Assembly: GCA_001828445.1 (NCBI GenBank)
Contig: MHYJ01000158.1
Span: 1-13,841 of the forward strand
Direction of reading: 5' to 3'
Origin: Planctomycetes bacterium RBG_16_43_13
GTDB lineage: Bacteria; Planctomycetota; MHYJ01
DNA: 13,841 nucleotides
Under the pieces are notes generated by a model. It saw nothing but the letters and a program-made list of their open reading frames with translations. It had not been told where the DNA came from and did no database searches. Below, one piece after another: positions 4,987 to 12,343 of this stretch (positions are counted from its first letter, which is position 1; each line of letters begins with the position of its first letter). The translations under genes and the position numbers were made by a program.

Positions 4987-7347
4987 ATGCGATTCTATGA
5001 AATACCTTTGAATCTGAAAACGGAGATCGACCAATTTGCCGTATTGGTTGAAGAATTTAAAAAAGGCCGGATTGAGAAAGCAAAGTTCCGTGCTTTTCGG
5101 GTTCCGTTCGGTGTATATGAACAGCGGAAAGACGATACTTACATGGTCCGCGTCCGCTGTACGGCCGGCGGCATAACGCCGGAACAATTGAAAACTGTTA
5201 CCCTTCTCTCAGAGCAATACGGCTCGGGTTTTATTCACATTACCACCCGCCAGGAAGTGCAAATTCACGATGTGGCGCTTGATAATATTGTGCCCGTTAT
5301 GAAGGAATTGCTTAAGGTTGGTCTTTCAACTCGCGGCGGGGGCGGGAACACGGTGCGCAACATTATGGCTTCGTGGGACTCGGGTATTGCTAAAGACGAA
5401 GTCTTTAACGTTGCGCCATACGCGATTGCTCTTTCAAGCCTCCTTATCAGCGAATCCGACTCCTGGGTATTACCGAGGAAATTCAAGATATCGTTTTCCA
5501 ATTCTGATAAAGACGACGCTTATGCCTGCTTTAACGATCTAGGATTCATTGCAACAACGCAAAACGGAGAAAAAGGATTCAAAGTGTATGTAGCTGGCGG
5601 TATGGGCATAAAGCCGCAGGTAGGGAGATTACTGCACGATTTTATTCCAGCGGATCAGATACACTTTGTAACAGAAGCTGTGAAACGTCTCTTCGATCAA
5701 TACGGCAACCGTAGAAATAAACACGCGGCCAGACTGCGCTTTTTGTGGAATTCTCTCGGCCAGGAACGCTTTGTAGAGCTATACCGACAGGAAGTAAATA
5801 AGCTTAAAAGCAACGGATATGAACCTTTGTGTATCATTGACAACGATAATCGCACGAAATGGGTCGATCTTGATTTCCATGAAGTCTCTTCCGGTGATTT
5901 CGATCTATGGAAACGGCGGTTTGTTTTTGAACAAAAGCAGAAAGGTCTTTACTTCATTATCGTTCCTATCCATTTCGGCAAATTAGAAAGCCGGAATGCC
6001 ATAAAGATAGCGGATCTTTTGAATTCCTTTGGCGAGAATACCATACGGTTTACAATGGATCAGAACATTACTTTCCGTAATATACCCGAAGCGTATTTGG
6101 GCAATATTTACCGGCTCTCAAAACGGGTTTCAGACCTGACTTCCAAGCCAAAGCTTTTTGGAAACAGTATCGCCTGTGCCGGCGCCGACACATGCCGGCT
6201 TGGCATTTGCCTGCCTCGAGGAGCATTGAAAGCCATACACCAAAAACTCGACTCCTCGAATTTGGATCTTGATCAAATTTCTGATTTCAAGTTCAATCTA
6301 TCCGGATGCCCCAACACCTGCGGGCAACACATGGTGGCAGACCTCGGATTTTATGGAAAGGTCGCGAGAAAAGGACAAGCAATGTATCCGGCTTACAACG
6401 TGGTTGCAGGATCTGTTGTGGGACATGGCAGTGCTCGTTTTGCTAAATTGGTGGGAAAAATTTCCTCCAGAGATTTGCCCGCTTTTGTTGTGGATGTTTT
6501 AAAAATCTACCTGGATAAAAAAGACAAACATGCTTCGTTTGCCGATTATATCGACAACCAAGGCGCAGAGGATATCCGGCAGATATGCGCCAAATATAAG
6601 AATGTTCCAGATTTTGCCGAGGATAAGAATTACTACTTCGACTGGGGAGCAAATGAACAATTTTCCCTTGCCGGCAAAGGTGTTGGCGAATGCTCTGCAG
6701 GGTTGTTTGATTTGATTGATGTGGATGTAAACTTTATCAGGAAAAAGAAGGAAGAATTGGAGAAGTTAGAGGATAATAGTAAGATCGGAGATACCCTTTA
6801 TCAAATTACCCTCGCAGCATCCCGCATGCTTCTGATAACACGTGGAATAGAGGCTGGCTCAGAAAATGATGTTTTTAAAAGCTTTTCCGAACATTTTATT
6901 CGCTCGGGACTGATAGCCTCTGCGTTTCAACCTATGCTCGATATGGCCAAATCCGCAAACAAAGAAAACCTAGTTCCGCTTCGCATACAGGTGTTTGATT
7001 TGGCCGACACTGTTCAACATCTCTATGAATCGATGGATGACTCATTGCGATTCCCTGGGGAACCGGCCCGAATGGAAATAACGGATGGATATAAAGGAGA
7101 AGCGCAGACCAAAGAGACAAATTATGATGTTTTTAAAGATCTTCGCGGCGTTGTGTGTCCTATGAATTTCATGAAAACAAAAATGGAATTAGCAAATATG
7201 ACTGCTGGACAAACATTGAAAATTCTTTTAGATGACGGGCTGCCAATTGAAAACGTTCCCCGTTCAGTGGCCGAAGAAGGGCACGAAATTCTCGAACAGA
7301 AGAGAAAGGAAAATCATTGGCAGGTATTGATTCGCAAGAAGGATTGA
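4987..7347 (+). CDS. Siroheme sulfite reductase with fused C-terminal TusA domain
   Basis: A 786-residue protein that reduces sulfite by six electrons at a coupled siroheme-[4Fe-4S] centre. Two nitrite/sulfite reductase repeats are visible, with ITTRQEVQIH and GGGGNTVRN in the first half. The cluster and siroheme ligands are Cys397-x5-Cys403 (CAGADTC) and Cys441-x3-Cys445 (GCPNTCGQH). From about 575 to 690 is a charged, mostly helical segment of uncertain family, possibly HEPN-like. The end, about 713-786, is a TusA domain with Cys724 in VVCPMNFMKTK. Sulfite rather than nitrite is favoured by the APS reductase, TusA and MetY neighbours. No flavoprotein partner is encoded here, so ferredoxin may supply electrons. 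ATG 4987 with GGAGAAG upstream is chosen over GTG 4972, which lacks a clear ribosome binding site. The fusion suggests product sulfur is handed directly to a thiol carrier. Confidence 0.88.
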   Translation: MRFYEIPLNLKTEIDQFAVLVEEFKKGRIEKAKFRAFRVPFGVYEQRKDDTYMVRVRCTAGGITPEQLKTVTLLSEQYGSGFIHITTRQEVQIHDVALDNIVPVMKELLKVGLSTRGGGGNTVRNIMASWDSGIAKDEVFNVAPYAIALSSLLISESDSWVLPRKFKISFSNSDKDDAYACFNDLGFIATTQNGEKGFKVYVAGGMGIKPQVGRLLHDFIPADQIHFVTEAVKRLFDQYGNRRNKHAARLRFLWNSLGQERFVELYRQEVNKLKSNGYEPLCIIDNDNRTKWVDLDFHEVSSGDFDLWKRRFVFEQKQKGLYFIIVPIHFGKLESRNAIKIADLLNSFGENTIRFTMDQNITFRNIPEAYLGNIYRLSKRVSDLTSKPKLFGNSIACAGADTCRLGICLPRGALKAIHQKLDSSNLDLDQISDFKFNLSGCPNTCGQHMVADLGFYGKVARKGQAMYPAYNVVAGSVVGHGSARFAKLVGKISSRDLPAFVVDVLKIYLDKKDKHASFADYIDNQGAEDIRQICAKYKNVPDFAEDKNYYFDWGANEQFSLAGKGVGECSAGLFDLIDVDVNFIRKKKEELEKLEDNSKIGDTLYQITLAASRMLLITRGIEAGSENDVFKSFSEHFIRSGLIASAFQPMLDMAKSANKENLVPLRIQVFDLADTVQHLYESMDDSLRFPGEPARMEITDGYKGEAQTKETNYDVFKDLRGVVCPMNFMKTKMELANMTAGQTLKILLDDGLPIENVPRSVAEEGHEILEQKRKENHWQVLIRKKD

Positions 7348-7397
7348 CATTATGCGCGAATTCAATTATGGAGAAAGAATCACCCGGGTAATAGAAA

Positions 7398-8114
7398 ATG
7401 GAAAAACTCAAAGAACATAAAGAAAAAGTGCAGAGGAAATCCGTTCCCCAAATCCTGGAATGGGCATTGCGTGAATTCGGCGCAGATCGTATCGCCCTTG
7501 CGGCGGCATTCGGCCTGGAAAGCCAGGTTATCACAGATATTCTGGTGAAAATAAATCCCAGTGTAAGAATTTTCACCATTGATACAGGGAGGCTTTTCCA
7601 GGAAACATACGAAGTGATGCAAAAAACAATGGATAAGTATGGAATCAAATACGAGGTATATGCGCCCCATCCGCATGACCTTAACGAGCTTATTGCCGGC
7701 GGAGGGCCAAACCTTTTTTACAAAAATATCGAAAACCGCAAGAAGTGCTGTGAGATCCGAAAAGTAAGGCCATTGAAGAAAGTGTTGAGTACAGTGGATG
7801 CATGGATTACCGGGCTTCGAAGCGGTCAGGCAGACACGCGTAAAAAGGTCGAGGTGATTGAATGGGATATGAACCACAGAATTTATAAACTGAATCCTTT
7901 AGCGGACTGGGACGAAAAGCGGGTCTGGGAATACATACAGGCAAACGACGTCCCCTATAATCAATTGCAGGATTACGGTTATCGCAGCGTCGGCTGCGCT
8001 TGCTGCACGCGAGCCGTTGCAAGTAACGAGGATATCCGTGTCGGACGGTGGTGGTGGGAGACTTTGGGACCAAAAGAATGCGGGCTTCATGTGGCTCCGG
8101 AATACCAAATATAG
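7398..8114 (+). CDS. cysH: Iron-sulfur adenylylsulfate (APS) reductase
   Basis: A 238-residue cytoplasmic enzyme that reduces adenylylsulfate to sulfite and AMP. The PAPS-reductase fold shows AAAFGLESQV (35-44), IDTGRLFQET (61-70), WITGLRSGQADTR (136-148) and GRWWWE. The [4Fe-4S] ligands that define the APS-using type are Cys117-Cys118 in RKKCCEIRK and Cys200/Cys203 in GCACCTRAV, with an extra Cys202 in between. The catalytic thiolate is Cys228 in ECGLH near the end. Thus APS rather than PAPS is the likely substrate. It supplies sulfite to the reductase encoded just upstream; ATP sulfurylase is not in the window. The start is fixed by an in-frame TAG 6 bases before ATG 7398. The ribosome binding site is weak, and the 50-base gap from the previous gene is the largest inside the run. 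Confidence 0.92.
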   Translation: MEKLKEHKEKVQRKSVPQILEWALREFGADRIALAAAFGLESQVITDILVKINPSVRIFTIDTGRLFQETYEVMQKTMDKYGIKYEVYAPHPHDLNELIAGGGPNLFYKNIENRKKCCEIRKVRPLKKVLSTVDAWITGLRSGQADTRKKVEVIEWDMNHRIYKLNPLADWDEKRVWEYIQANDVPYNQLQDYGYRSVGCACCTRAVASNEDIRVGRWWWETLGPKECGLHVAPEYQI

Positions 8115-8148
8115 GAAAGAAATTCAATAGACAATATGAGGATACAGC

Positions 8149-8595
8149 ATGAAATTTTTGCCGATCTGCATTAATATTACCGGTAAAAAAATCCTTATTG
8201 TGGGCGGCGGGAGAACAGCTTTGCAGAAACTCAAGACGCTCATAAAATATACAGATGATATTACGGTTTGTGCGCCGGAGATATGTGACGAAATAATATC
8301 TATGGGGATAGAATGCCGCAAAAGGGAATATCACACGAAAATTCTCAATGGGGTTTCTCTTGTATTTGCCTGCACCAACAACGAGACAGCAAACAAGCGG
8401 ATTCTTATTGATGCAAGAAAGAACGGGCTTCTTGTAAATATTTCGGACAATCCGACCATGAGCGATTTCGTGTCGCCTGCTATTTATGAAAAAGGCAATA
8501 TGTCGGTTGCAGTCAGCTCCAATGCCGAAAATGTAAAGAAATCCATTCAATGGAGAGATGCAATTAAGAGGTTTGCCGAGCATGATCTTATTTAA
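8149..8595 (+). CDS. Precorrin-2 dehydrogenase (siroheme synthase N-terminal/Met8 type), short
   Basis: A 148-residue NAD-dependent enzyme converting precorrin-2 to sirohydrochlorin; bifunctional relatives (CysG N-domain, Met8p) also insert iron. The Rossmann motif is VGGGRTA (18-24), the middle has VFACTNNETANKRI, and Asp100 in NISDNPTMSDFVSPA is the conserved active-site aspartate region. After VSSNAENVKKSIQWRDAI the protein stops, where full-length relatives (roughly 200 or more residues) continue into a helical dimerisation region. Whether this short form keeps ferrochelatase activity is unclear. No separate sirohydrochlorin ferrochelatase is seen in the window. GAGG at 8138-8141 lies 7 bases before ATG 8149. 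The 3' end overlaps hemA by 14 bases. Confidence 0.83.
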   Translation: MKFLPICINITGKKILIVGGGRTALQKLKTLIKYTDDITVCAPEICDEIISMGIECRKREYHTKILNGVSLVFACTNNETANKRILIDARKNGLLVNISDNPTMSDFVSPAIYEKGNMSVAVSSNAENVKKSIQWRDAIKRFAEHDLI

Positions 8596-9466
8596 AGGCA
8601 AAGATCATGAGTATTCAGTGGCTGAAAGGGAAGCTTTTAATCGAACAATAAAGCAATCCCTTCCGCCTTTTTATGTTTATCTCCAGACATGTAATCGGAT
8701 TGAACTCTATGCAGGTGATGGGTCAATCCCTCCCAATATTGCCAAACATTTGTTTCGTGTAACAGCAGGTTTGGAATCAAAAATGATTGGAGAGACGCAC
8801 ATACAAGGACAGGTAAAGCGAGCCTATATTGAAGCAGTCGATAATCGTCATATTTCGCCGGGATTGCACAGGCTTTTCCAGGCTGCATTGCGGGCAGGAA
8901 AACGGGTGAGAAGCGAAACAGGCATATCCAGAGGAGCCATTACCCACAGCCAGGCGACAATCGCTTTATTAAAGCGCGAGGTCTCCGAATTATCGCAGAA
9001 AAGGATAATAGTTATAGGCTCGCATCATTTGAACGAAAATATCATTATAGCGCTGCATTCCCAGGGATGCAATATGATTTCGGTTACGAACAGAACATCC
9101 GAAAAGGCTGTAGCGATGGCAAGTCAAATCGGGTGCAGAACCTTCTATTTTGATAATCTGGAGGTGGAATTAAAGTCAGCCGATATAATTATAACCGCGA
9201 CCTCTTCACCGTGTCCGATAATTACTCCTGATATTGTTCCAACGGAGAGGCACTTATTCATGGTTGATCTTGCGGTCCCGCGAGATGTTGACGAACGGCT
9301 CTCTCTTTATAAAAACGTAAGAGTATTTAATATTGAAGACGTCGAAGACAGCATCGATCAAAATATTGAAGCTCGAAGTCATGAAATGCTCTTGGCGTCG
9401 ATGATAATCGAAGAAGAAGTGCGTAAAATGAAGTATAAAATGATGGGTGAACCGGTATTATGTTAA
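8582..9466 (+). CDS. hemA: Glutamyl-tRNA reductase, short form lacking the dimerisation domain
   Basis: A 294-residue enzyme that reduces glutamate on tRNA-Glu to glutamate-1-semialdehyde with NADPH, the first step of C5-pathway tetrapyrrole synthesis. Visible are the catalytic Cys37 in LQTCNRIELY, MIGETHIQGQVKRAY (68-82), SRGAITHSQA, a nucleotide-binding region VIGSHHLNENI followed by VTNRT (168-172), and MVDLAVPRDVD (227-237). Usual proteins exceed 400 residues. This one ends in the long spinal helix (IIEEEVRKMKYKM), so the C-terminal dimerisation helices are absent. The glycine-rich loop is also altered: GSHHLN where GxGxMG is expected. ATG 8582 is chosen over an upstream in-frame ATG at 8558 because AAGAGG (about 8566-8571) precedes it. 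It overlaps both neighbours (14 and 7 bases). Confidence 0.87.
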   Translation: MILFKGKDHEYSVAEREAFNRTIKQSLPPFYVYLQTCNRIELYAGDGSIPPNIAKHLFRVTAGLESKMIGETHIQGQVKRAYIEAVDNRHISPGLHRLFQAALRAGKRVRSETGISRGAITHSQATIALLKREVSELSQKRIIVIGSHHLNENIIIALHSQGCNMISVTNRTSEKAVAMASQIGCRTFYFDNLEVELKSADIIITATSSPCPIITPDIVPTERHLFMVDLAVPRDVDERLSLYKNVRVFNIEDVEDSIDQNIEARSHEMLLASMIIEEEVRKMKYKMMGEPVLC

Positions 9467-11412
9467 AAATCCTTTCCCGTGATAGCAGGCTTGCAAAAAT
9501 CCAGGTGAAAGAGGTCATCTCTAATTTCCCGGAAATTGAATACGAGCTGATTACTATGAAAACATTCGGCGATATTCATCGCGAAATATCGCTGTTCGAA
9601 AATAAGCAACAGGACTTTTTTACGGATGAGATCGATAAGGCTCTGCTTGAAGAGAAAGGAGACATAGCAGTCCATTCTGCAAAGGATTTGCCGTATCCGC
9701 TAAATGACGGATTAGAGGTAATTGCTCTTACGAAATCTCCGGATAAATCGGATAGTCTTGTCAGCAGGGAGAATAAAAGGCTCATGGAACTTCCAAAGGG
9801 CGCGAAAGTGGGCACCAGCTCAAAAATCCGCAAAGAGCAAATTGAAAAGATACGGCCGGATTTAGAAGTTGTAAGCATTCGCGGGACTATTGAGGAGAGA
9901 ATCGGTCTTATCGAGAGCTGTCATGTGGATGCGGTTATCATTGCAACCTGTGCATTGTTGCGTCTCGGCCATAGCGATAAAACCGCCGGACCGCTTCCCT
10001 TTAAAACACATCCTCTTCAGGGAAATCTTGCCGTTGTTGCCAAGCGAGGAAGATCTGATCTAAAAGCGCTTTTTTACTCAATTGATATTAGAAAAAATTT
10101 TGGAAAGGTTTGGCTAGTTGGCTTTGGCCCTGGCGATCCGGATTTAATGACCATTAAGGCAGATAAAGTTCTTGCAAGTGCGGACATTATCTATTACGAT
10201 GATTTAATTGATAGCTCGGTTCTTAATAAATATCATGCTGAAGCAGTTTACGTAGGAAAGCGGAAAGGCGAACATTCAAAAGAACAGGATGAGATCAATG
10301 AAATGCTTTATCAATCCGCTGTTTCCGGAAAAAATACGGTCAGATTGAAAGGCGGCGATCCTCTGGTTTTCGGGAGAGGAGGAGAAGAATCGGCGTATCT
10401 TAATGAAAGGCTGATTCCTGTGGAAATCATTCCAGGTGTCAGTGCCGCAAATGCCTCTGCAGCGTCATTCTCCATTCCTTTAACAAGGCGCAGGGTTTCA
10501 AACGAAGTAACCTTCCGAACCGCCCATACCGCTCACAAGTATGAATCGCAAGACAAAGGCAGCAATACCAAAACGCTTGTGTATTATATGGGAGCATCAA
10601 AATTGAGCGAGCTTTCAGACTGGCTTGTTTCAGAGGGATGGGATTCGGCTGCCCCGGTTGCGTTAATAAGCAATGGGAGCAGGTATGATGAAGAATGCCG
10701 GATTACCTCAATAAAGGAAATGAGCGGATTAAGAGCCACGTCTCCGCTTACGATAATCATAGGCGACGTTGTCAAGGAAAAACATATTTACGATAAGATT
10801 TTATACACAGGGCTTGAAATTGGAGGCTTCATTCCTGTAGGCAAGATATTTCACTACCCTTTAATTAAAACCGTACCGGTTAATGCGTCTGTCCCACAAG
10901 CAGGACAGTTTGATGCAGTAGTATTCACAAGTAAATCAGCCGTTAGATATTTTTTCGGAAAAAGTAATCTGGATAATCAAAAAATACTTGCAATTGGACC
11001 GTCCACGGGAAGAGAAGTTAATAATTTTGGGTATAAGGTTGATTTTGTTCCGGATACGGCTGACTCGGATGAGCTTGCCCTAATGATTCAAAAAAGCGAA
11101 TACAAAGCCGTTTTATATCCTTGCTCGGATTTGTCGCGCAATGCATTACACAATTTAAAGCAGGTACGGCCGTTTGTTTGCTATAAGACAGAAAAGATAA
11201 TACAACCTAAACTGGATTTATCTTTCTTTCGCAGCATTGTTTTTACTTCTCCTTCAACCGTGGAGGCTTTTTTCGATATCTATAATGAGATTCCAAAGAC
11301 TGCTGTTTGCTACGTTATTGGAAAACATACAGCTCTTTGTCTGAAAAATCATAATGCGGATGGCTCGCAAATAATACAGGTACGAAGACAGGGTGAGATT
11401 ATTCATGTTTAA
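9460..11412 (+). CDS. hemC-cobA-hemD: HemC-CobA-HemD fusion (hydroxymethylbilane synthase / uroporphyrinogen-III methyltransferase / uroporphyrinogen-III synthase)
   Basis: A 650-residue three-part enzyme for porphobilinogen to precorrin-2. Residues 1 to about 210 match HemC domains 1 and 2: SRDSRLAKIQ (6-15), VHSAKDLP with Asp76 at the catalytic aspartate position, TSSKIRKEQ, IRGTIEER (140-147) and LQGNLAVVAKR. HemC domain 3, with the GGC motif that holds the dipyrromethane cofactor, is missing. About 216-438 is CobA/SUMT: VGFGPGDPDLMTIKAD, RLKGGDPLVFGRGGEES, IPGVSAANASAASFSIPLTR, YYMG. About 446-640 is HemD: FDAVVFTSKSAVRYF, AIGPSTGREVNNFGYKVDFV, SIVFTSPSTVEAFF; its first half looks shortened. 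The domains come in near-pathway order, except CobA precedes HemD. The gene overlaps hemA and hemB. HemC activity is uncertain; the CobA and HemD parts look intact enough to work. Confidence 0.88.
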   Translation: MLKILSRDSRLAKIQVKEVISNFPEIEYELITMKTFGDIHREISLFENKQQDFFTDEIDKALLEEKGDIAVHSAKDLPYPLNDGLEVIALTKSPDKSDSLVSRENKRLMELPKGAKVGTSSKIRKEQIEKIRPDLEVVSIRGTIEERIGLIESCHVDAVIIATCALLRLGHSDKTAGPLPFKTHPLQGNLAVVAKRGRSDLKALFYSIDIRKNFGKVWLVGFGPGDPDLMTIKADKVLASADIIYYDDLIDSSVLNKYHAEAVYVGKRKGEHSKEQDEINEMLYQSAVSGKNTVRLKGGDPLVFGRGGEESAYLNERLIPVEIIPGVSAANASAASFSIPLTRRRVSNEVTFRTAHTAHKYESQDKGSNTKTLVYYMGASKLSELSDWLVSEGWDSAAPVALISNGSRYDEECRITSIKEMSGLRATSPLTIIIGDVVKEKHIYDKILYTGLEIGGFIPVGKIFHYPLIKTVPVNASVPQAGQFDAVVFTSKSAVRYFFGKSNLDNQKILAIGPSTGREVNNFGYKVDFVPDTADSDELALMIQKSEYKAVLYPCSDLSRNALHNLKQVRPFVCYKTEKIIQPKLDLSFFRSIVFTSPSTVEAFFDIYNEIPKTAVCYVIGKHTALCLKNHNADGSQIIQVRRQGEIIHV

Positions 11413-12343
11413 AAGGTTTCGACAGCGAAGAATTGATGAAGCTACCCGTATGAAATACCGAGAAACTCATCTGAAACGGGACGATTTTATCTGGCCGGTA
11501 TTTCTGGTAGATGGAACCGAAGTAAAGAATGAAATCAAATCCATGCCAGAGGTCTACCATTATTCTAAGGATATTGTTTTACAAGAACTGGAGCTATTGG
11601 TTCCTGCCGGGTTAAAATCAGTTCTTTTGTTTGGCGTGCCGGATCAAAAAGGCATAGAGCAGGCTTATGATCCCAAGGGCATAGTTCAAAAGGCAATTCC
11701 AATAATCAAGAGATATTTCCGCCATCTCGAAGTGATTACGGACGTTTGTCTTTGTTCTTTTACGGAAGACGGGCACTGCCATACAGGCGACAATGATTCG
11801 ACCGGTGAGATTCTTGCCAAAATCGCTGTCAGCCATGCACTGTCAGGGGCTGATATAGTTGCTCCATCGGACATGATGGATGGCCGGGTATATTTTATTA
11901 GAAAAGCGCTGAATAAGAACGCCTTTTCCAACGTAAAAATAATGTCGTATGCTGCCAAGTATGCCTCAAACTATTACGGGCCGTTCAGGGATGCGGCAGA
12001 TTGTGCGCCGAAGACTGGCGATAGGAAAACATACCAAATGGATCCAGGAAACAGCGAAGAGGCAATGGAAGAAATTGCTGCTGATATTGAGGAAGGAGCG
12101 GATTCAATCATTATCAAACCGGCTCTTTCTTATCTTGATATTGTTGCAAAAGCAAAACAAAGGTTTTCATGCCCAATTGCAGCTTACAATGTGTCTGGAG
12201 AATATGTAATGTTAAAAACTGCAATTCAAAACAGCTCAGCAAAAGAAGAAATAATTTTTGAGACATTGCTCTCAATAAAACGGGCAGGGGCGAATCGGAT
12301 CATTTCCTATTTCACGCCCTATATTCTAAAAAATATAAAATGA
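11405..12343 (+). CDS. hemB: Delta-aminolevulinic acid dehydratase (porphobilinogen synthase)
   Basis: A 312-residue enzyme condensing two 5-aminolevulinate molecules to porphobilinogen. The zinc site is DVCLCSFTEDGHCHTG, the Cys-x-Cys-x7-Cys form of zinc-dependent enzymes rather than the aspartate-rich magnesium type. Active-site lysines lie in MSYAAKYASNYYGPFRDA and IIIKPALSYLDIV. Other hallmarks are FIWPVFLVDGTE, MPEVYHYS and APSDMMDGRV. The length is close to the family norm (about 320-330). ATG 11405 is chosen over GTG 11393 because AGGGTGAG ends 8 bases before it and FKRFRQRR is the usual start. It overlaps the fusion gene by 8 bases and hemL by 4. Confidence 0.93.
   Translation: MFKRFRQRRIDEATRMKYRETHLKRDDFIWPVFLVDGTEVKNEIKSMPEVYHYSKDIVLQELELLVPAGLKSVLLFGVPDQKGIEQAYDPKGIVQKAIPIIKRYFRHLEVITDVCLCSFTEDGHCHTGDNDSTGEILAKIAVSHALSGADIVAPSDMMDGRVYFIRKALNKNAFSNVKIMSYAAKYASNYYGPFRDAADCAPKTGDRKTYQMDPGNSEEAMEEIAADIEEGADSIIIKPALSYLDIVAKAKQRFSCPIAAYNVSGEYVMLKTAIQNSSAKEEIIFETLLSIKRAGANRIISYFTPYILKNIK

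Noticed and set aside
4987..7347. Reductase as an assimilatory nitrite reductase
   Set aside because: The fold is shared, but APS reductase, TusA, MetY and siroheme genes surround it and no nitrate or nitrite genes are seen; sulfite is the better substrate call.
7344..7373. Possible internal promoter before cysH (TTGACA at 7344-7349)
   Set aside because: The -35 matches perfectly, but the best -10 at proper spacing (TATGGA, 7367-7372) matches only half the consensus. Not enough to call.
7352..7420. 22-codon open frame in the gap before cysH that overlaps the cysH start
   Set aside because: No clear ribosome binding site, no recognisable peptide pattern such as a cysteine-rich leader, and the size is expected by chance.
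7169..7877. Two overlapping minus-strand open frames opposite the end of the sulfite reductase gene and cysH
   Set aside because: They overlap each other and lie wholly opposite strongly supported genes; no motifs or ribosome binding sites support them.
7807..8601. Long minus-strand open frame of about 264 codons opposite cysH and the precorrin-2 dehydrogenase gene
   Set aside because: The translation is rich in Arg, Cys, His and Phe with no recognisable motif, and both plus-strand genes beneath it are clear family members. It is an antisense shadow.
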